Made by a program: the position numbers and the translations under genes. A stretch of 64,000 bases of DNA from Thalassolituus maritimus (GTDB lineage Bacteria; Pseudomonadota; Gammaproteobacteria; Pseudomonadales; Oceanobacteraceae), in contig NZ_FTOH01000009.1 of NCBI RefSeq assembly GCF_900156675.1, forward strand, positions 115,340-179,339. The letters are read 5' to 3'. The notes under the pieces are model-generated. The model was not told where the DNA came from, ran no database searches, and saw only the letters and a program-made list of their open reading frames with translations. Positions 53,548-61,294 of this stretch are shown here, one piece after another; positions within the stretch are counted from its first letter, which is position 1, and each line of letters starts with the position of its first letter.

Positions 53548-54114
53548 ATGGACGCAATTAGAGCGATTACCGAGCGGGTGTCGGTGGCACAGCTCACCGG
53601 ACCTGACATCACTCAAGAGCAAAAAGAGATACTTTTTAAGGCCGCTCTGCGCGCGCCTGACCACGCCTGGATGAGACCAAGCCGTTACCTGACCATTGAA
53701 GGTGAGGCGAGAGAAGAGCTGGGTAAGATTTTCTACAAGTACCAGGCTGGCCGTGAAGTCCTTTCGCCGGAGAAGGCCAAAAAGATCAAAAATATGCTGT
53801 TGCGAGCGCCTCTGGTGATCGTTGGCATTACACATCTGGAAGAACACCCTAAAGTGCCTCGCGATGAGCAGCTGCTCTCTACGGGAGCGGGCGTGCAAAA
53901 TATGCTGAACGCCGCCTATGCAATGGGGCTGGGTGCTATCTGGCGCACGGGAGCCATGGCTGAGTGCGAGGGCGTTCGGAAAGCATTGGGCCTGAATCGT
54001 GATGATGTCATTACAGCCTTCCTGTATGTTGGCCACATCAATACGACACCTAAACCAGTACCTGACGTCGAGCTGTCAGAGTATGTGACTGCGTGGACGG
54101 GCGAAACCAGTTAA
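53548..54114 (+). CDS. Nitroreductase-family flavoprotein (YdjA-like)
   Basis: A 188-aa minimal nitroreductase of the YdjA group. FMN-binding features are RAPDHAWMRPSRYLTIEG near the N-terminus and NAAYAMGLGAIWRTG. Uses NAD(P)H to reduce nitro or quinone-type compounds; the physiological substrate is unknown. The start at 53548 has a GGAG site. It is a single gene upstream of tRNA-Ser. Confidence 0.92.
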   Translation: MDAIRAITERVSVAQLTGPDITQEQKEILFKAALRAPDHAWMRPSRYLTIEGEAREELGKIFYKYQAGREVLSPEKAKKIKNMLLRAPLVIVGITHLEEHPKVPRDEQLLSTGAGVQNMLNAAYAMGLGAIWRTGAMAECEGVRKALGLNRDDVITAFLYVGHINTTPKPVPDVELSEYVTAWTGETS

Positions 54115-54139
54115 AAAACAAGGCATTAGCCTATAAAGG

Positions 54140-54168
54140 TTGACCTCACACTGTGCCATGCGTATAGT
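54140..54168 (+). promoter_or_regulatory. Promoter of tRNA-Ser
   Basis: -35 TTGACC (54140-54145), 17-bp spacer, -10 TATAGT (54163-54168), GCGCGGCGC discriminator. It implies a leader of about 115 nt before the tRNA, including a hairpin CCCC/GGGG at about 54261-54274. Confidence 0.8.
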
Positions 54169-54291
54169 GCGCGGCGCTGGTGAGGCGTCCTGGTGACGAC
54201 TCGCAGAGAACGTCGGAGTTTACGACGACGGTAACTAGCACGGCAGCGTGCGACTTACAGCCCCTGTGAACGGGGTAACGTAGGCAAACAA

Positions 54292-54381
54292 GGTGAGGTG
54301 TCCGAGTGGCTGAAGGAGCACGCCTGGAAAGCGTGTATAGGTTTATCCCTATCGAGGGTTCGAATCCCTCCCTCACCGCCA
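54292..54381 (+). tRNA. tRNA-Ser (GGA)
   Basis: 90 nt with encoded CCA and a long variable arm. Acceptor stem GGTGAGG / CCTCACC, anticodon GGA in CTGGAAA, T loop GTTCGAATCC. It is the probable integration site of the element that follows; the integrase gene begins 86 bp downstream. Confidence 0.97.
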
Positions 54382-54467
54382 TTATTCTTGCAACCCTTTG
54401 ATTTAAAAGGGTTTCTTTGTTTCGAAAATCCCCGCTTTCGCCATGGTGCATACAAGAGTGCATACAC

Positions 54468-56144
54468 ATGGCAGTAAAACCCCCACGTATACCTGTTTAC
54501 TTAACGACCAATCGGGTCGGAACGTATATTTTTCAGGTTCGAATTCCGAGAAAGATCAGGCAAGATAACCCTGCGATAAAACCGACGCTGTGGCGATCTC
54601 TAGGTACAAAAAACCGAGCCGAAGCCCTTCGACGAAGTAAGTGGATGTGGATTATGTTTGACAAGTTGTCCAGTAAGTTCAGTGATCCTGACGTGTTTGG
54701 GGTTGCTATGAAGTTACTGAAAGAATACGACACGCACGCTAGAGGGGATTGGAAAACAGAAGTTGAACCTTTTCTTATGGGGCTTGGTGAAGAAAAAAAT
54801 GAGCTTTTAGAGCGGGCGCTTCTAATTCGAGGGGAGTCAGTGTCGGAAGTACTCAAGTTACAGGAAGATAACCGTCGCCAGCAGGAAACGATTGACTATC
54901 ACAATACAGGGAAGACCACTCGGACCTATAGTGATGAACAGAATCCAACCATACAGGTCGTGGTGGATCGGTTTATGCGAGACAAGCTCAATGCAGAAGT
55001 TGCCGAGTCTTCAGAGAATTGGTATCGGAGCAAGGTAGAGCAGTTTGCCAGTATTCTCGAAGTTCTCAACGAAGGACGTTCCCCGCGTCTTAGTGAGATA
55101 ACAGGTACGATGCTTAGTTCATATTGCGACGTATTAAAGCGATATCCAAAGAATGCATCAAGTATGCCTAAGACTCGTCATCTTACTCAACGTGAATTGG
55201 TCGAGCTGACCGTTGAGTACTCCCGAAAGCAACTGGAAGCTCAGGGCATCCCTGTGATGTCACTATCCACCATAGGTCACTACTTTACAGCCGTTCGTGA
55301 ATTACTCCGTTATGCGCATGATAAGGCTGATGTTGAATCTGGTGATTTCGAGCTCAGCGAAAAGTTAATCAAGCAAATTAAAGCTCCTGTGCGCCCGAAA
55401 GGTCAGGGACGCGGTAGTAAGCCTCGAATAAAATTCAGCCAAGAAGACCTTGTTTCCATGTTCAATACAGGTCGCTATGTTACTGGCACATTCAAACGGA
55501 ATTCTGAATATTGGATTCCACTTTTGGCAGCATTTGGCGGTCAATCACAAGCTGAGCTTTGCCAGCTCCACGTTTCAGATGTAAAGCAGGATCGTGAAAC
55601 TGGAATTTGGTATCTTGATATAAATGATCAGGGCGGGACGGATGATCGAAAGGATCCGCACTACAAGGCTCTAAAGGTTGATGTTGATGGGCGTCCCAGA
55701 GATGTTCCTATCCACCACAAGTTGATTGAACTGGGCTTCCTTGATTTTGTGGAGCAATGTCGTAAGAACAAGCAGGTACGTCTTTTCCCAGAGGAGCATA
55801 GAGGGAAGCAAGCAAATTCTTTTGATCCGTATTCAAAACGATTCAATCGCTGGCGTGAGCGCGAATTGCAAATCCATGTGGACTCCAAAGGGCAAAAGAA
55901 AGATTTCCATTCCTATCGCCATACTGTAAGTGGATTGATTATGGGGAAGGGGTGTCATGAGGGAATAGCCAATGACATTGTTGGGCATGGCAGTACGATG
56001 CGATCAGAAACTCGAAAAACGTACTCAGATGGTACGTGGCTTGAATTGAAGTCTGAATGGATCAATCGTATTGAATACAATCTGGATTGGTCGAAAGTGG
56101 TTAAATGGCAGGAGATTCCTAAATTGGCTCGTGATTTGAATTAA
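54468..56144 (+). CDS. Tyrosine-type site-specific integrase with atypical Arg I position
   Basis: A 558-aa phage-type integrase. The N-terminal part resembles DUF6538-type arm-binding domains ([17 protein letters not shown]). The catalytic domain has HxxR at H481-R484 ([10 protein letters not shown]), the second His in IVGHGS, and nucleophile Y519 in TRKTYSDG. The first catalytic Arg, normally in a G-x-R-x-x-E block, reads GGQSQAEL, giving S360 where Arg is expected; the codons (GGT CAA TCA CAA) are unambiguous. This could mean loss of activity or an unusual active site. The start was moved from 54417 to ATG 54468, since the longer form begins within the tRNA-proximal sequence. Confidence 0.88.
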   Translation: MAVKPPRIPVYLTTNRVGTYIFQVRIPRKIRQDNPAIKPTLWRSLGTKNRAEALRRSKWMWIMFDKLSSKFSDPDVFGVAMKLLKEYDTHARGDWKTEVEPFLMGLGEEKNELLERALLIRGESVSEVLKLQEDNRRQQETIDYHNTGKTTRTYSDEQNPTIQVVVDRFMRDKLNAEVAESSENWYRSKVEQFASILEVLNEGRSPRLSEITGTMLSSYCDVLKRYPKNASSMPKTRHLTQRELVELTVEYSRKQLEAQGIPVMSLSTIGHYFTAVRELLRYAHDKADVESGDFELSEKLIKQIKAPVRPKGQGRGSKPRIKFSQEDLVSMFNTGRYVTGTFKRNSEYWIPLLAAFGGQSQAELCQLHVSDVKQDRETGIWYLDINDQGGTDDRKDPHYKALKVDVDGRPRDVPIHHKLIELGFLDFVEQCRKNKQVRLFPEEHRGKQANSFDPYSKRFNRWRERELQIHVDSKGQKKDFHSYRHTVSGLIMGKGCHEGIANDIVGHGSTMRSETRKTYSDGTWLELKSEWINRIEYNLDWSKVVKWQEIPKLARDLN

Positions 56145-56326
56145 TTTTTCCACCATATGAATAGAATCGGTGCAATCATAAGTACCGGTAATCGAATCCA
56201 AATTGGCAGGGATTCCCACTCTTCGTCAGTGTTGCAGAAATTATTGAAGTCACTGACGCAGAGCAAGGCTATAGAAGTCCACAAAATTGAAAGAACTACA
56301 CAAAGCAGGTAAACCAAAAATCGTCC

Positions 56327-56557
56327 TCATAGATTGGTAAGTGAAAAGAGCCGATTTGCCATCAAAGCTCGCCATTCAACTTGTGCCTCATGATCTGGGA
56401 TGGCAGCATCCAGACCACCACTGACCGCACCGGCTCCAGCCAACAGCAACGCCAACAATTGCCCCCGACTCAACTCCATGGCATCAGCTAAATCGAGAAA
56501 AACCTGACGGTGACCGTCAGCTACATCAGTTATCACAAGATTGGTGTTTAATGGCAT
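56327..56557 (-). CDS. Small unknown protein of the element (76 aa)
   Basis: Not recognised. A 76-aa protein whose middle (QVFLDLADAMELSRGQLLALLLAGAGAVSGGLDAA) is amphipathic to hydrophobic. The start ATG 56557 has an AAGGGG site 5 bp away; ATG 56581, 8 codons upstream, is the alternative. It is third in a minus-strand run with the 121-aa and 125-aa genes. Confidence 0.55.
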   Translation of the reverse strand: MPLNTNLVITDVADGHRQVFLDLADAMELSRGQLLALLLAGAGAVSGGLDAAIPDHEAQVEWRALMANRLFSLTNL

Positions 56558-56601
56558 ATGAACCCCTTTGGTTGAGTTCATTATTTAGATAGGTATCAGG
56601 C

Positions 56602-56967
56602 TCATTCGCTTGTACCCCGTATGAGGCGATCAGCTTCGATGTAAGCGATTTCCCATGAATCACTACTGGTTGCTACTCCTGAAGCAGACAATGGCATTAC
56701 AGGAGCTGTGGTGCGTCGCACATTTACTTCAGCAATGTAGTCATCGCTCATTGGATTCGTCCCAGAAGCCCTCACACGGGCATCTGAAACAGAATCGTAC
56801 ATGTGGTCATACTCTTCAGGGAAACGGGCAATGTGGATGCGTTTAGCGAGTTCTAGAACCTCAATCTCCACAGCATCTTCACTATCCATACGATCAACAT
56901 CTGAAGATGAAAGACCGGCACGTTCTTCGTGATGTTTGCGAAGTTCTTCTTTACGAAATCGGTTCAT
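56602..56967 (-). CDS. Unknown charged protein of the element (121 aa)
   Basis: Not recognised. A 121-aa hydrophilic protein, strongly charged at the N-terminus (MNRFRKEELRKHHEERAGLS). Judged real because of a strong AAGGAG site 5 bp before ATG 56967 and because it starts 9 bp after the 125-aa gene's stop. Probably in one transcript with its neighbours. Confidence 0.6.
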   Translation of the reverse strand: MNRFRKEELRKHHEERAGLSSSDVDRMDSEDAVEIEVLELAKRIHIARFPEEYDHMYDSVSDARVRASGTNPMSDDYIAEVNVRRTTAPVMPLSASGVATSSDSWEIAYIEADRLIRGTSE

Positions 56968-56976
56968 GTTTCTCCT

Positions 56977-57354
56977 TTACGTGATACGAAACAACAAGGT
57001 TGCAGCGTTGTATCGAGTAACCGTTAAAACGTGGATGGTTGCAGTAGTTGGTGATTGGTGAACGTCTATGATTTCCCGAACAGGAGTTAAGTACCGTAGT
57101 TCGGTTGACCATCTCTCATGGAAGAAGCGGACACCAGAATCAACGTCGCCATCATGAGTAACTAAGTCGGTCTGAACCATGGCACTTAGATCATCATAAT
57201 GACGATAAGTACGGGATCGTTGTGTATCGAAAATGCTTCGATCATCAAGCAGTGCAAAATGGATGTCGTAATCGAAACCACTGATTGTGGCTTCAAACTC
57301 ATGGTGATCACTGGTGAGGTCATGATCAACCATGAAAGATGAGAAGTCGTACAT
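56977..57354 (-). CDS. Unknown acidic protein of the element (125 aa)
   Basis: Not recognised. A 125-aa Asp/His-rich soluble protein with alternating strand-like segments (HEFEATISGFDYDIHFAL; ATIHVLTVTRY). An AAGGT site precedes ATG 57354. A TATAAT-like -10 lies on the minus strand at 57415-57420, about 55 bp upstream, but without a good -35. First gene of a three-gene run. Confidence 0.6.
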   Translation of the reverse strand: MYDFSSFMVDHDLTSDHHEFEATISGFDYDIHFALLDDRSIFDTQRSRTYRHYDDLSAMVQTDLVTHDGDVDSGVRFFHERWSTELRYLTPVREIIDVHQSPTTATIHVLTVTRYNAATLLFRIT

Positions 57355-57453
57355 GGTGTTACCTTGGTGATTAGCTTGCCATCTGATCTGCTAACTGCAC
57401 CGGAAACACCTTCATTATAATTCAATCCAACTGAAGATTGTATGATTTATGAC

Positions 57454-58002
57454 CTAGATGATCCCATCAGGTCCAAGTGTCACCATACGTCCCTCTTTCG
57501 CGATATATGCACCAACTCGCCAAAAGTCACTATCACTACCGCCAATCACTTGAAAATCGACACCGTCGGCTTCAAACAAGTTTATCTTCTTAATCTTTTG
57601 GTAGAGGGCGTTTTTCATTTTCTTGATGGTCTTGGGTGCTAAACGCGTTGTTATAGCGAGATGTGTATGAGGTTGTTGATTTGCCTGCTTCTCCAAGCAG
57701 CCAAATCCAGTCAAACCAGCTTCCTTCTTTTTGAACTTGCGTCCATACAATTCGGCATTAATCCAACGAAGTAGTAAGTTCGCTTTCTGTATAAACAGCT
57801 CATCAGAAACCAACCAGTTACCGTGATCTCCTTTCGGTTCCTTCACGGTTAAAGTAAGAAGAACTGTAGGTCGCTTTTGAAAGGATAATTTCGAATAAGC
57901 CTGTTTCATCGCTACGCGGTTGTTAAAGGCTGCATCTGAAATTGGTAGTACGGTTCGCTGTGTATTCACTTCAGTCATCATAATGGTCTCACTGTGCATC
58001 AT
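57454..58002 (-). CDS. Small HUH-motif protein, rolling-circle Rep/inovirus Gp2-like
   Basis: A 182-aa protein with the two signatures of HUH endonucleases in the right order: H112-T-H114 in QQPHTHLAITTR (metal-binding H-x-H between hydrophobic residues) and Y166-I-A-K169 in VGAYIAKEG (YxxK nucleophile motif). An N-terminal strand RPTVLLTLTVKEP resembles motif I. It is small for a plasmid or phage initiator and most recalls the inovirus Gp2/DUF3296-type proteins. Nicking and initiation of single-strand replication or transfer of the element is a reasonable inference. The start is uncertain among several Met near 58002-57979. Confidence 0.55.
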   Translation of the reverse strand: MMHSETIMMTEVNTQRTVLPISDAAFNNRVAMKQAYSKLSFQKRPTVLLTLTVKEPKGDHGNWLVSDELFIQKANLLLRWINAELYGRKFKKKEAGLTGFGCLEKQANQQPHTHLAITTRLAPKTIKKMKNALYQKIKKINLFEADGVDFQVIGGSDSDFWRVGAYIAKEGRMVTLGPDGII

Positions 58003-58293
58003 TGTTTATGTCTTATTGTTTTAATTACCTTTGTCTAACCATAGCTTCGCCATCAAGACTGGTTTCGTTAGTCAAGTTTGGGATGAGGAATTATCCAAAG
58101 CACCGCAGTGGAACCTCTGTCGAAACGACCCCGTGAGAATATTTATCAGAGCAATACTTGAGACTTACACTTCTTTACTAATTGATGTCAGCAAGCAAAG
58201 TTTAATCATCCAACAAATCCAGCTTTCCAGTTCCCATCTAAGAACCCGTGTCTTCTAAGGGTGTACCCGTGGGATACAAGGCTAAAAGTGTCG

Positions 58294-58338
58294 CCTATAA
58301 GTTGGTATTCACCTATAATTGACAATTATCCTATAGGT
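58294..58338. repeat. Three CCTATA repeats at exact 18-bp spacing
   Basis: CCTATA occurs at 58294, 58312 and 58330 (start to start 18 bp each), the first two extended to CCTATAA. The last two also form an interrupted palindrome: ACCTATA at 58311-58317 against TATAGGT at 58332-58338, with inner ATAATTG/CAATTAT. They overlap the resolvase promoter and could be resolvase subsites, an operator or iterons. Confidence 0.7.
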
Positions 58339-58345
58339 TTATGAT
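58319..58345 (+). promoter_or_regulatory. Probable promoter of the resolvase gene
   Basis: Perfect -35 TTGACA at 58319-58324 and -10 TATGAT at 58340-58345, spacer 15 bp (short). It overlaps the CCTATA repeats, suggesting autoregulation. Confidence 0.55.
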
Positions 58346-58390
58346 CTAAAAGAGACACACAGGCGAATTCACAAACTACAGGTACAGACT

Positions 58391-58939
58391 ATGGAATTCA
58401 TCTATCGCCGCGTATCCACAACTGATCAGAAAACAGATCGTCAGCTACCGGGGTTTGAAGCCGACCGTGAATATGAAGACAAACTGTCGGGTAAAGACCT
58501 AAACCGCCCACAACTTCAAGCTATGGTCACAAACCTTCGTCCCGGTGATGTGGTTCATGTACACGAACTATCTCGTCTCGGTCGAAGTGTTAAAGACCTT
58601 CTGGAACTGGTTGAATCAATAGTCACTGCCGGTGCCACCATCCAGTTCCATAAAGAGAACCTTCGGTTCGAACCAAACAAAGAAGACCCCTTTCAGCAGC
58701 TCATGTTGAACCTGTTGTCATCTGTCGCACAGTTTGAACGCCAATGCATCCTTCAGCGTCAGCGTGAAGGAATCGCAATCGCCAAGTCAGCTGGGAAGTA
58801 CAAGGGTAAACAGTCCCGATTCACTGAAGCACAGATTGAACAGATTCAACGGGAGTTTGACGAAGCTAAGAGCAAGTCTGCACTTGCCAAAAGATGGGGG
58901 ATCAGTCGCGGGTATTTGTACAAGCTTGCTGCGAAATAA
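58391..58939 (+). CDS. Serine recombinase (resolvase/invertase family)
   Basis: A 182-aa small serine recombinase. The catalytic Ser is S9 in YRRVSTTDQ, followed by the family blocks HVHELSRLGRSVKDL and ERQCILQRQREGI. A C-terminal helix-turn-helix (KSALAKRWGISRGYLYKL) binds DNA. Resolvase or invertase function on a site in the element is expected; the three CCTATA repeats upstream are candidate binding sites. It may also resolve element dimers made by rolling-circle activity of the neighbouring HUH protein. Confidence 0.93.
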   Translation: MEFIYRRVSTTDQKTDRQLPGFEADREYEDKLSGKDLNRPQLQAMVTNLRPGDVVHVHELSRLGRSVKDLLELVESIVTAGATIQFHKENLRFEPNKEDPFQQLMLNLLSSVAQFERQCILQRQREGIAIAKSAGKYKGKQSRFTEAQIEQIQREFDEAKSKSALAKRWGISRGYLYKLAAK

Positions 58940-59000
58940 ACAGACTGGAAGTTACCGGATTGAGCATTCTTAATAACCTCAATCCGGTAACTTCAATGAA

Positions 59001-59474
59001 CTAGAAATCGTACACGTAGACGCCAACGCCCATGGAAACCAAGGTCTGTTCAATGAGTGGTTCAATTTGGTCCCAAGTTCCACCCGCAAGCCCACAGCCG
59101 ATTCTAGGCATATGAACGGAACATCCTTGGCTAACTGCTAATTCACCAATTTTTTCCAGCCCTTCACGTACAGCGTCATACCTGATAGGTGCAGGTGCGG
59201 TCGTATTTCGTGGGGACCGGATGCCGTGTTGCCCAATAATGTTGGCAACAACAACATCATCACCGGCTTCCACAAACTGAACATGTCCTAACTTAGGCGT
59301 ATCAGAACCTGAAAAGAGCGATTTATACTGCAACTCCGGTTGCTTCCATTTTTTACTGATCGCCAGTACAAAACCGCGTCCCCACTTACCCAAATCGTTG
59401 CAAACATGGGCAATAATCACTTTGCCTTCGACTTGAGGGGAAGTTGCATCACCTTGAAGATAATGGATCGTCAT
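59001..59474 (-). CDS. Macro-domain protein (ADP-ribose binding/hydrolase), putative antitoxin
   Basis: A 157-aa single macro domain of the TARG1/Poa1p/DarG-like class. It has the ADP-ribose-binding Asp in LQGDAT, HVCNDLGKWGRGFVLAI, and the phosphate-binding glycine loop in MPRIGCGLAGGTW. Such domains remove ADP-ribose from proteins or DNA. It is the last gene of a three-gene operon behind a HYD1-type ADP-ribosyltransferase and a DUF6881 protein, and its ATG overlaps the DUF6881 stop by 4 bp. The arrangement suggests reversal of the toxin's modification, as DarG reverses DarT. Confidence 0.9.
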   Translation of the reverse strand: MTIHYLQGDATSPQVEGKVIIAHVCNDLGKWGRGFVLAISKKWKQPELQYKSLFSGSDTPKLGHVQFVEAGDDVVVANIIGQHGIRSPRNTTAPAPIRYDAVREGLEKIGELAVSQGCSVHMPRIGCGLAGGTWDQIEPLIEQTLVSMGVGVYVYDF

Positions 59475-59752
59475 TTAGATGTAGCTTCCTGCCACTTTTC
59501 ATCAAACTGCTTCTGTGTAATGACTCTTGCATCGAATTCTGGATCGCCTGCGATTTCTTCAATCGAAGGCACTGGTACAACGCCTAACTTCGTTGACTTA
59601 GTGGCGTTCGACTTATCGGCATATCCATACGATCCATCACGAAACACTTCAACTTTCCGGATTTCATAACGTTCGTTATCAAGTTCACTGTAAAACTCAA
59701 CAGGACTTCCCTGAGGGCTGCCATGCCACTTGGAGTATATGTACGTTGCCAT
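59471..59752 (-). CDS. DUF6881-like protein, putative immunity partner
   Basis: A 93-aa soluble protein. The pattern YIYSKWHGSP, FYSELDNERYEIRKVEVFRDGS, GYADKS and VPSIEEIAGDPEF fits the DUF6881 family as I remember it; function not established. It starts 9 bp after the ADP-ribosyltransferase stop with an AGAGGT site, and overlaps the macro-domain gene by 4 bp. Its position directly after a small toxin-like gene is what an immunity protein or antitoxin would show. Confidence 0.7.
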   Translation of the reverse strand: MATYIYSKWHGSPQGSPVEFYSELDNERYEIRKVEVFRDGSYGYADKSNATKSTKLGVVPVPSIEEIAGDPEFDARVITQKQFDEKWQEATSK

Positions 59753-59761
59753 TGTGACCTC

Positions 59762-60103
59762 TTAGTTCTTTCCGTGCCCAGTAATACGATTTGAGATGTC
59801 GAGTGGTCGTTCATTCGGTACAAGAAGCACGTGCTCTCTTCCCAGTATGACATTCAAATCGGTTACGTTGACATTGATGTGGTGGGTAAACTTACGCCCT
59901 TGCCATGGAATGTTTAGGAATATCATGGACAGCTGCCCCGGTCGTTTTGTGCCGGGAATGATGTCACTCAGATACTGCCCATTACCATAACGGGCATCTT
60001 TGGGGTTATTAGCCCGTAGTGAGGGGTGTATGTCCTTCGACTCCAGAATACCTCTGTAGCCGGTTTCACTTGTGTAGTGGTAAAGAATCCGCTTCACAAT
60101 CAA
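59762..60103 (-). CDS. Stand-alone HYD1-type ADP-ribosyltransferase, putative toxin
   Basis: A 113-aa protein that is essentially one catalytic domain. LYHYTSETGYRGILESKDIHPS (H9 in YHYTS) and DARYGNGQYLSDI (Y44) are the first two signatures of the HYD1 ADP-ribosyltransferase toxin family (Tox-ART-HYD1), and an Asp near the C-terminus (PLDISNRI) may be the third. HYD1 domains are usually carried at the end of large secreted polymorphic toxins; here it is free, has its own GGAG site, and no secretion or delivery domain. It leads an operon with a DUF6881 protein and a macro domain, so it looks like an intracellular toxin module. The target is unknown. Confidence 0.8.
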   Translation of the reverse strand: MIVKRILYHYTSETGYRGILESKDIHPSLRANNPKDARYGNGQYLSDIIPGTKRPGQLSMIFLNIPWQGRKFTHHINVNVTDLNVILGREHVLLVPNERPLDISNRITGHGKN

Positions 60104-60110
60104 ACTCCAT

Positions 60111-60147
60111 TTAGTGTTACGCCAATCGGCGTGAAGCGTAACACTAA
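60111..60147. promoter_or_regulatory. 12-bp inverted repeat upstream of the ADP-ribosyltransferase operon
   Basis: TTAGTGTTACGC (60111-60122) and GCGTAACACTAA (60136-60147) are perfect inverted arms separated by 13 bp, ending 7 bp upstream of the toxin start codon. No T run follows on either strand, so an operator or 5'-leader hairpin is more likely than a terminator. Confidence 0.6.
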
Positions 60148-60205
60148 GCGGGGTCTTAGTCTTTAGTCACAAATGGACTCGTGACACCTGTGGGCAATCA
60201 AACTC

Positions 60206-60895
60206 TCAGAGTTCAGCGTTGAAGGTCTTTTGGGCTTTGGGAACCTGACGCGCGTCAACCATCACCCCACCGGAATGAACCTTGGTTTCTGTCTTCATCA
60301 GGGCAAACGACGTACCGTAGGTGTACATCTCACACTTGATGAATGCTTCATACTCTTCAAACTTATCATCACCCAACTGAAGGTTAGGACGTGGGCTGTA
60401 GTCCCAAATGAGGTGTTCAAATCCATTTTGCTTACGGTGAATCGTAGGCTTACCGTGTTTCGCAATCAGACCTGAAACCATATCAGCACGGCGGTCAGTA
60501 CATTCGTTGATCGTCTTACCAACATTCAGCTGTTGCATATTCCTGACGTAGTAAACCAGATTGTTCTGTGAATGCACTTCGATATAGTCATGACGAACCA
60601 AAGCGCCTGCCAGTTTCCTGTCATACAACTTATAACCGCCTTTGCATCCATTCGAGTTGTTTGAACTAGCCGGATGAATCTGATAATCAACGCTCAATTG
60701 CCAGTCTGGTGAATTTCTCGGTATATCCAATAGCTTTTCCAGAACAGCTTCACCACCAAAACTAGACGACAGCGTGTCACATGATTGTATGGAATCTGAA
60801 CCGGGAGTGACGCCACGAACGCTGAAGTCTCTGACATCACCAGCATGGGCGAACGACGTGATAATAAGGGTAACGAGTGCAAACTTGAGTTTCAT
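60206..60895 (-). CDS. Secreted or periplasmic protein of unknown function
   Basis: Not recognised. A 229-aa protein with a Sec signal peptide (MKLKFALVTLIITSFAHAG). The start was set at ATG 60895, which begins the signal and has a GGGGTG site; the frame from 60916 would put seven residues before it. Four Cys in the mature part (about 39, 84, 132 and 186) could form disulfides. It starts 11 bp after the lipoprotein gene and lies in the same transcript, under the operators at 61298-61346. Confidence 0.7.
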   Translation of the reverse strand: MKLKFALVTLIITSFAHAGDVRDFSVRGVTPGSDSIQSCDTLSSSFGGEAVLEKLLDIPRNSPDWQLSVDYQIHPASSNNSNGCKGGYKLYDRKLAGALVRHDYIEVHSQNNLVYYVRNMQQLNVGKTINECTDRRADMVSGLIAKHGKPTIHRKQNGFEHLIWDYSPRPNLQLGDDKFEEYEAFIKCEMYTYGTSFALMKTETKVHSGGVMVDARQVPKAQKTFNAEL

Positions 60896-60906
60896 TGAAC
60901 ACCCCA

Positions 60907-61257
60907 TCACAGGCATGGGCTGGTGAGCAACGGACCAAAGTGTTCGATCTGTTCTGCTTCAGTGAACTTCCGGGAATCCAGATACTGCATGTTGCCCGTA
61001 TTTCTGGTTTCAGCCATGAAGAAGTTGTGGTCTTCAATCGTCCAGCCGGACATATCAAGGTGGTTTGCTAAACAGTCAATCGCCTGTCCGTATTCAGGCA
61101 TTGCCTTCAGCATCGCCAGTTCCTGTGGGCTGGATGTTTTGCTTTCGAAGATTGCTCCTAGTAGTGCATCTGCCGACGCCTTTGCTGCATCGTTCTGACC
61201 GCAACCCATTAAGACCCATGTGATAGCTACGATGCCCACAGAAAGTCCCTTTTTCAT
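60907..61257 (-). CDS. Small lipoprotein of unknown function
   Basis: Not recognised. A 116-aa protein with a lipoprotein signal and lipobox VLMGC (C19). Mature part is about 98 residues with Cys at about 62 and 115. An AAGGAGTACTT region gives a good ribosome site before ATG 61257. First gene of a two-gene unit of exported proteins that is divergent from, and probably repressed by, the XRE regulator at 61408. Confidence 0.7.
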   Translation of the reverse strand: MKKGLSVGIVAITWVLMGCGQNDAAKASADALLGAIFESKTSSPQELAMLKAMPEYGQAIDCLANHLDMSGWTIEDHNFFMAETRNTGNMQYLDSRKFTEAEQIEHFGPLLTSPCL

Positions 61258-61294
61258 AAGTACTCCTTATTTGACGAATCTGATCAAGACGCCA

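Larger units (their letters stand above)
58003..58390. other. 388-bp regulatory/recombination region before the resolvase gene
   Basis: Gene-free between the divergent HUH and resolvase genes. A frame on the plus strand (58031-58258) starts with TTG, lacks a ribosome site and is not supported. The right third holds the CCTATA repeats and the resolvase promoter. Confidence 0.5.

Noticed and set aside
58031..58258. Plus-strand frame of 75 aa before the resolvase gene
   Set aside because: TTG start, no ribosome site, no recognisable protein character.
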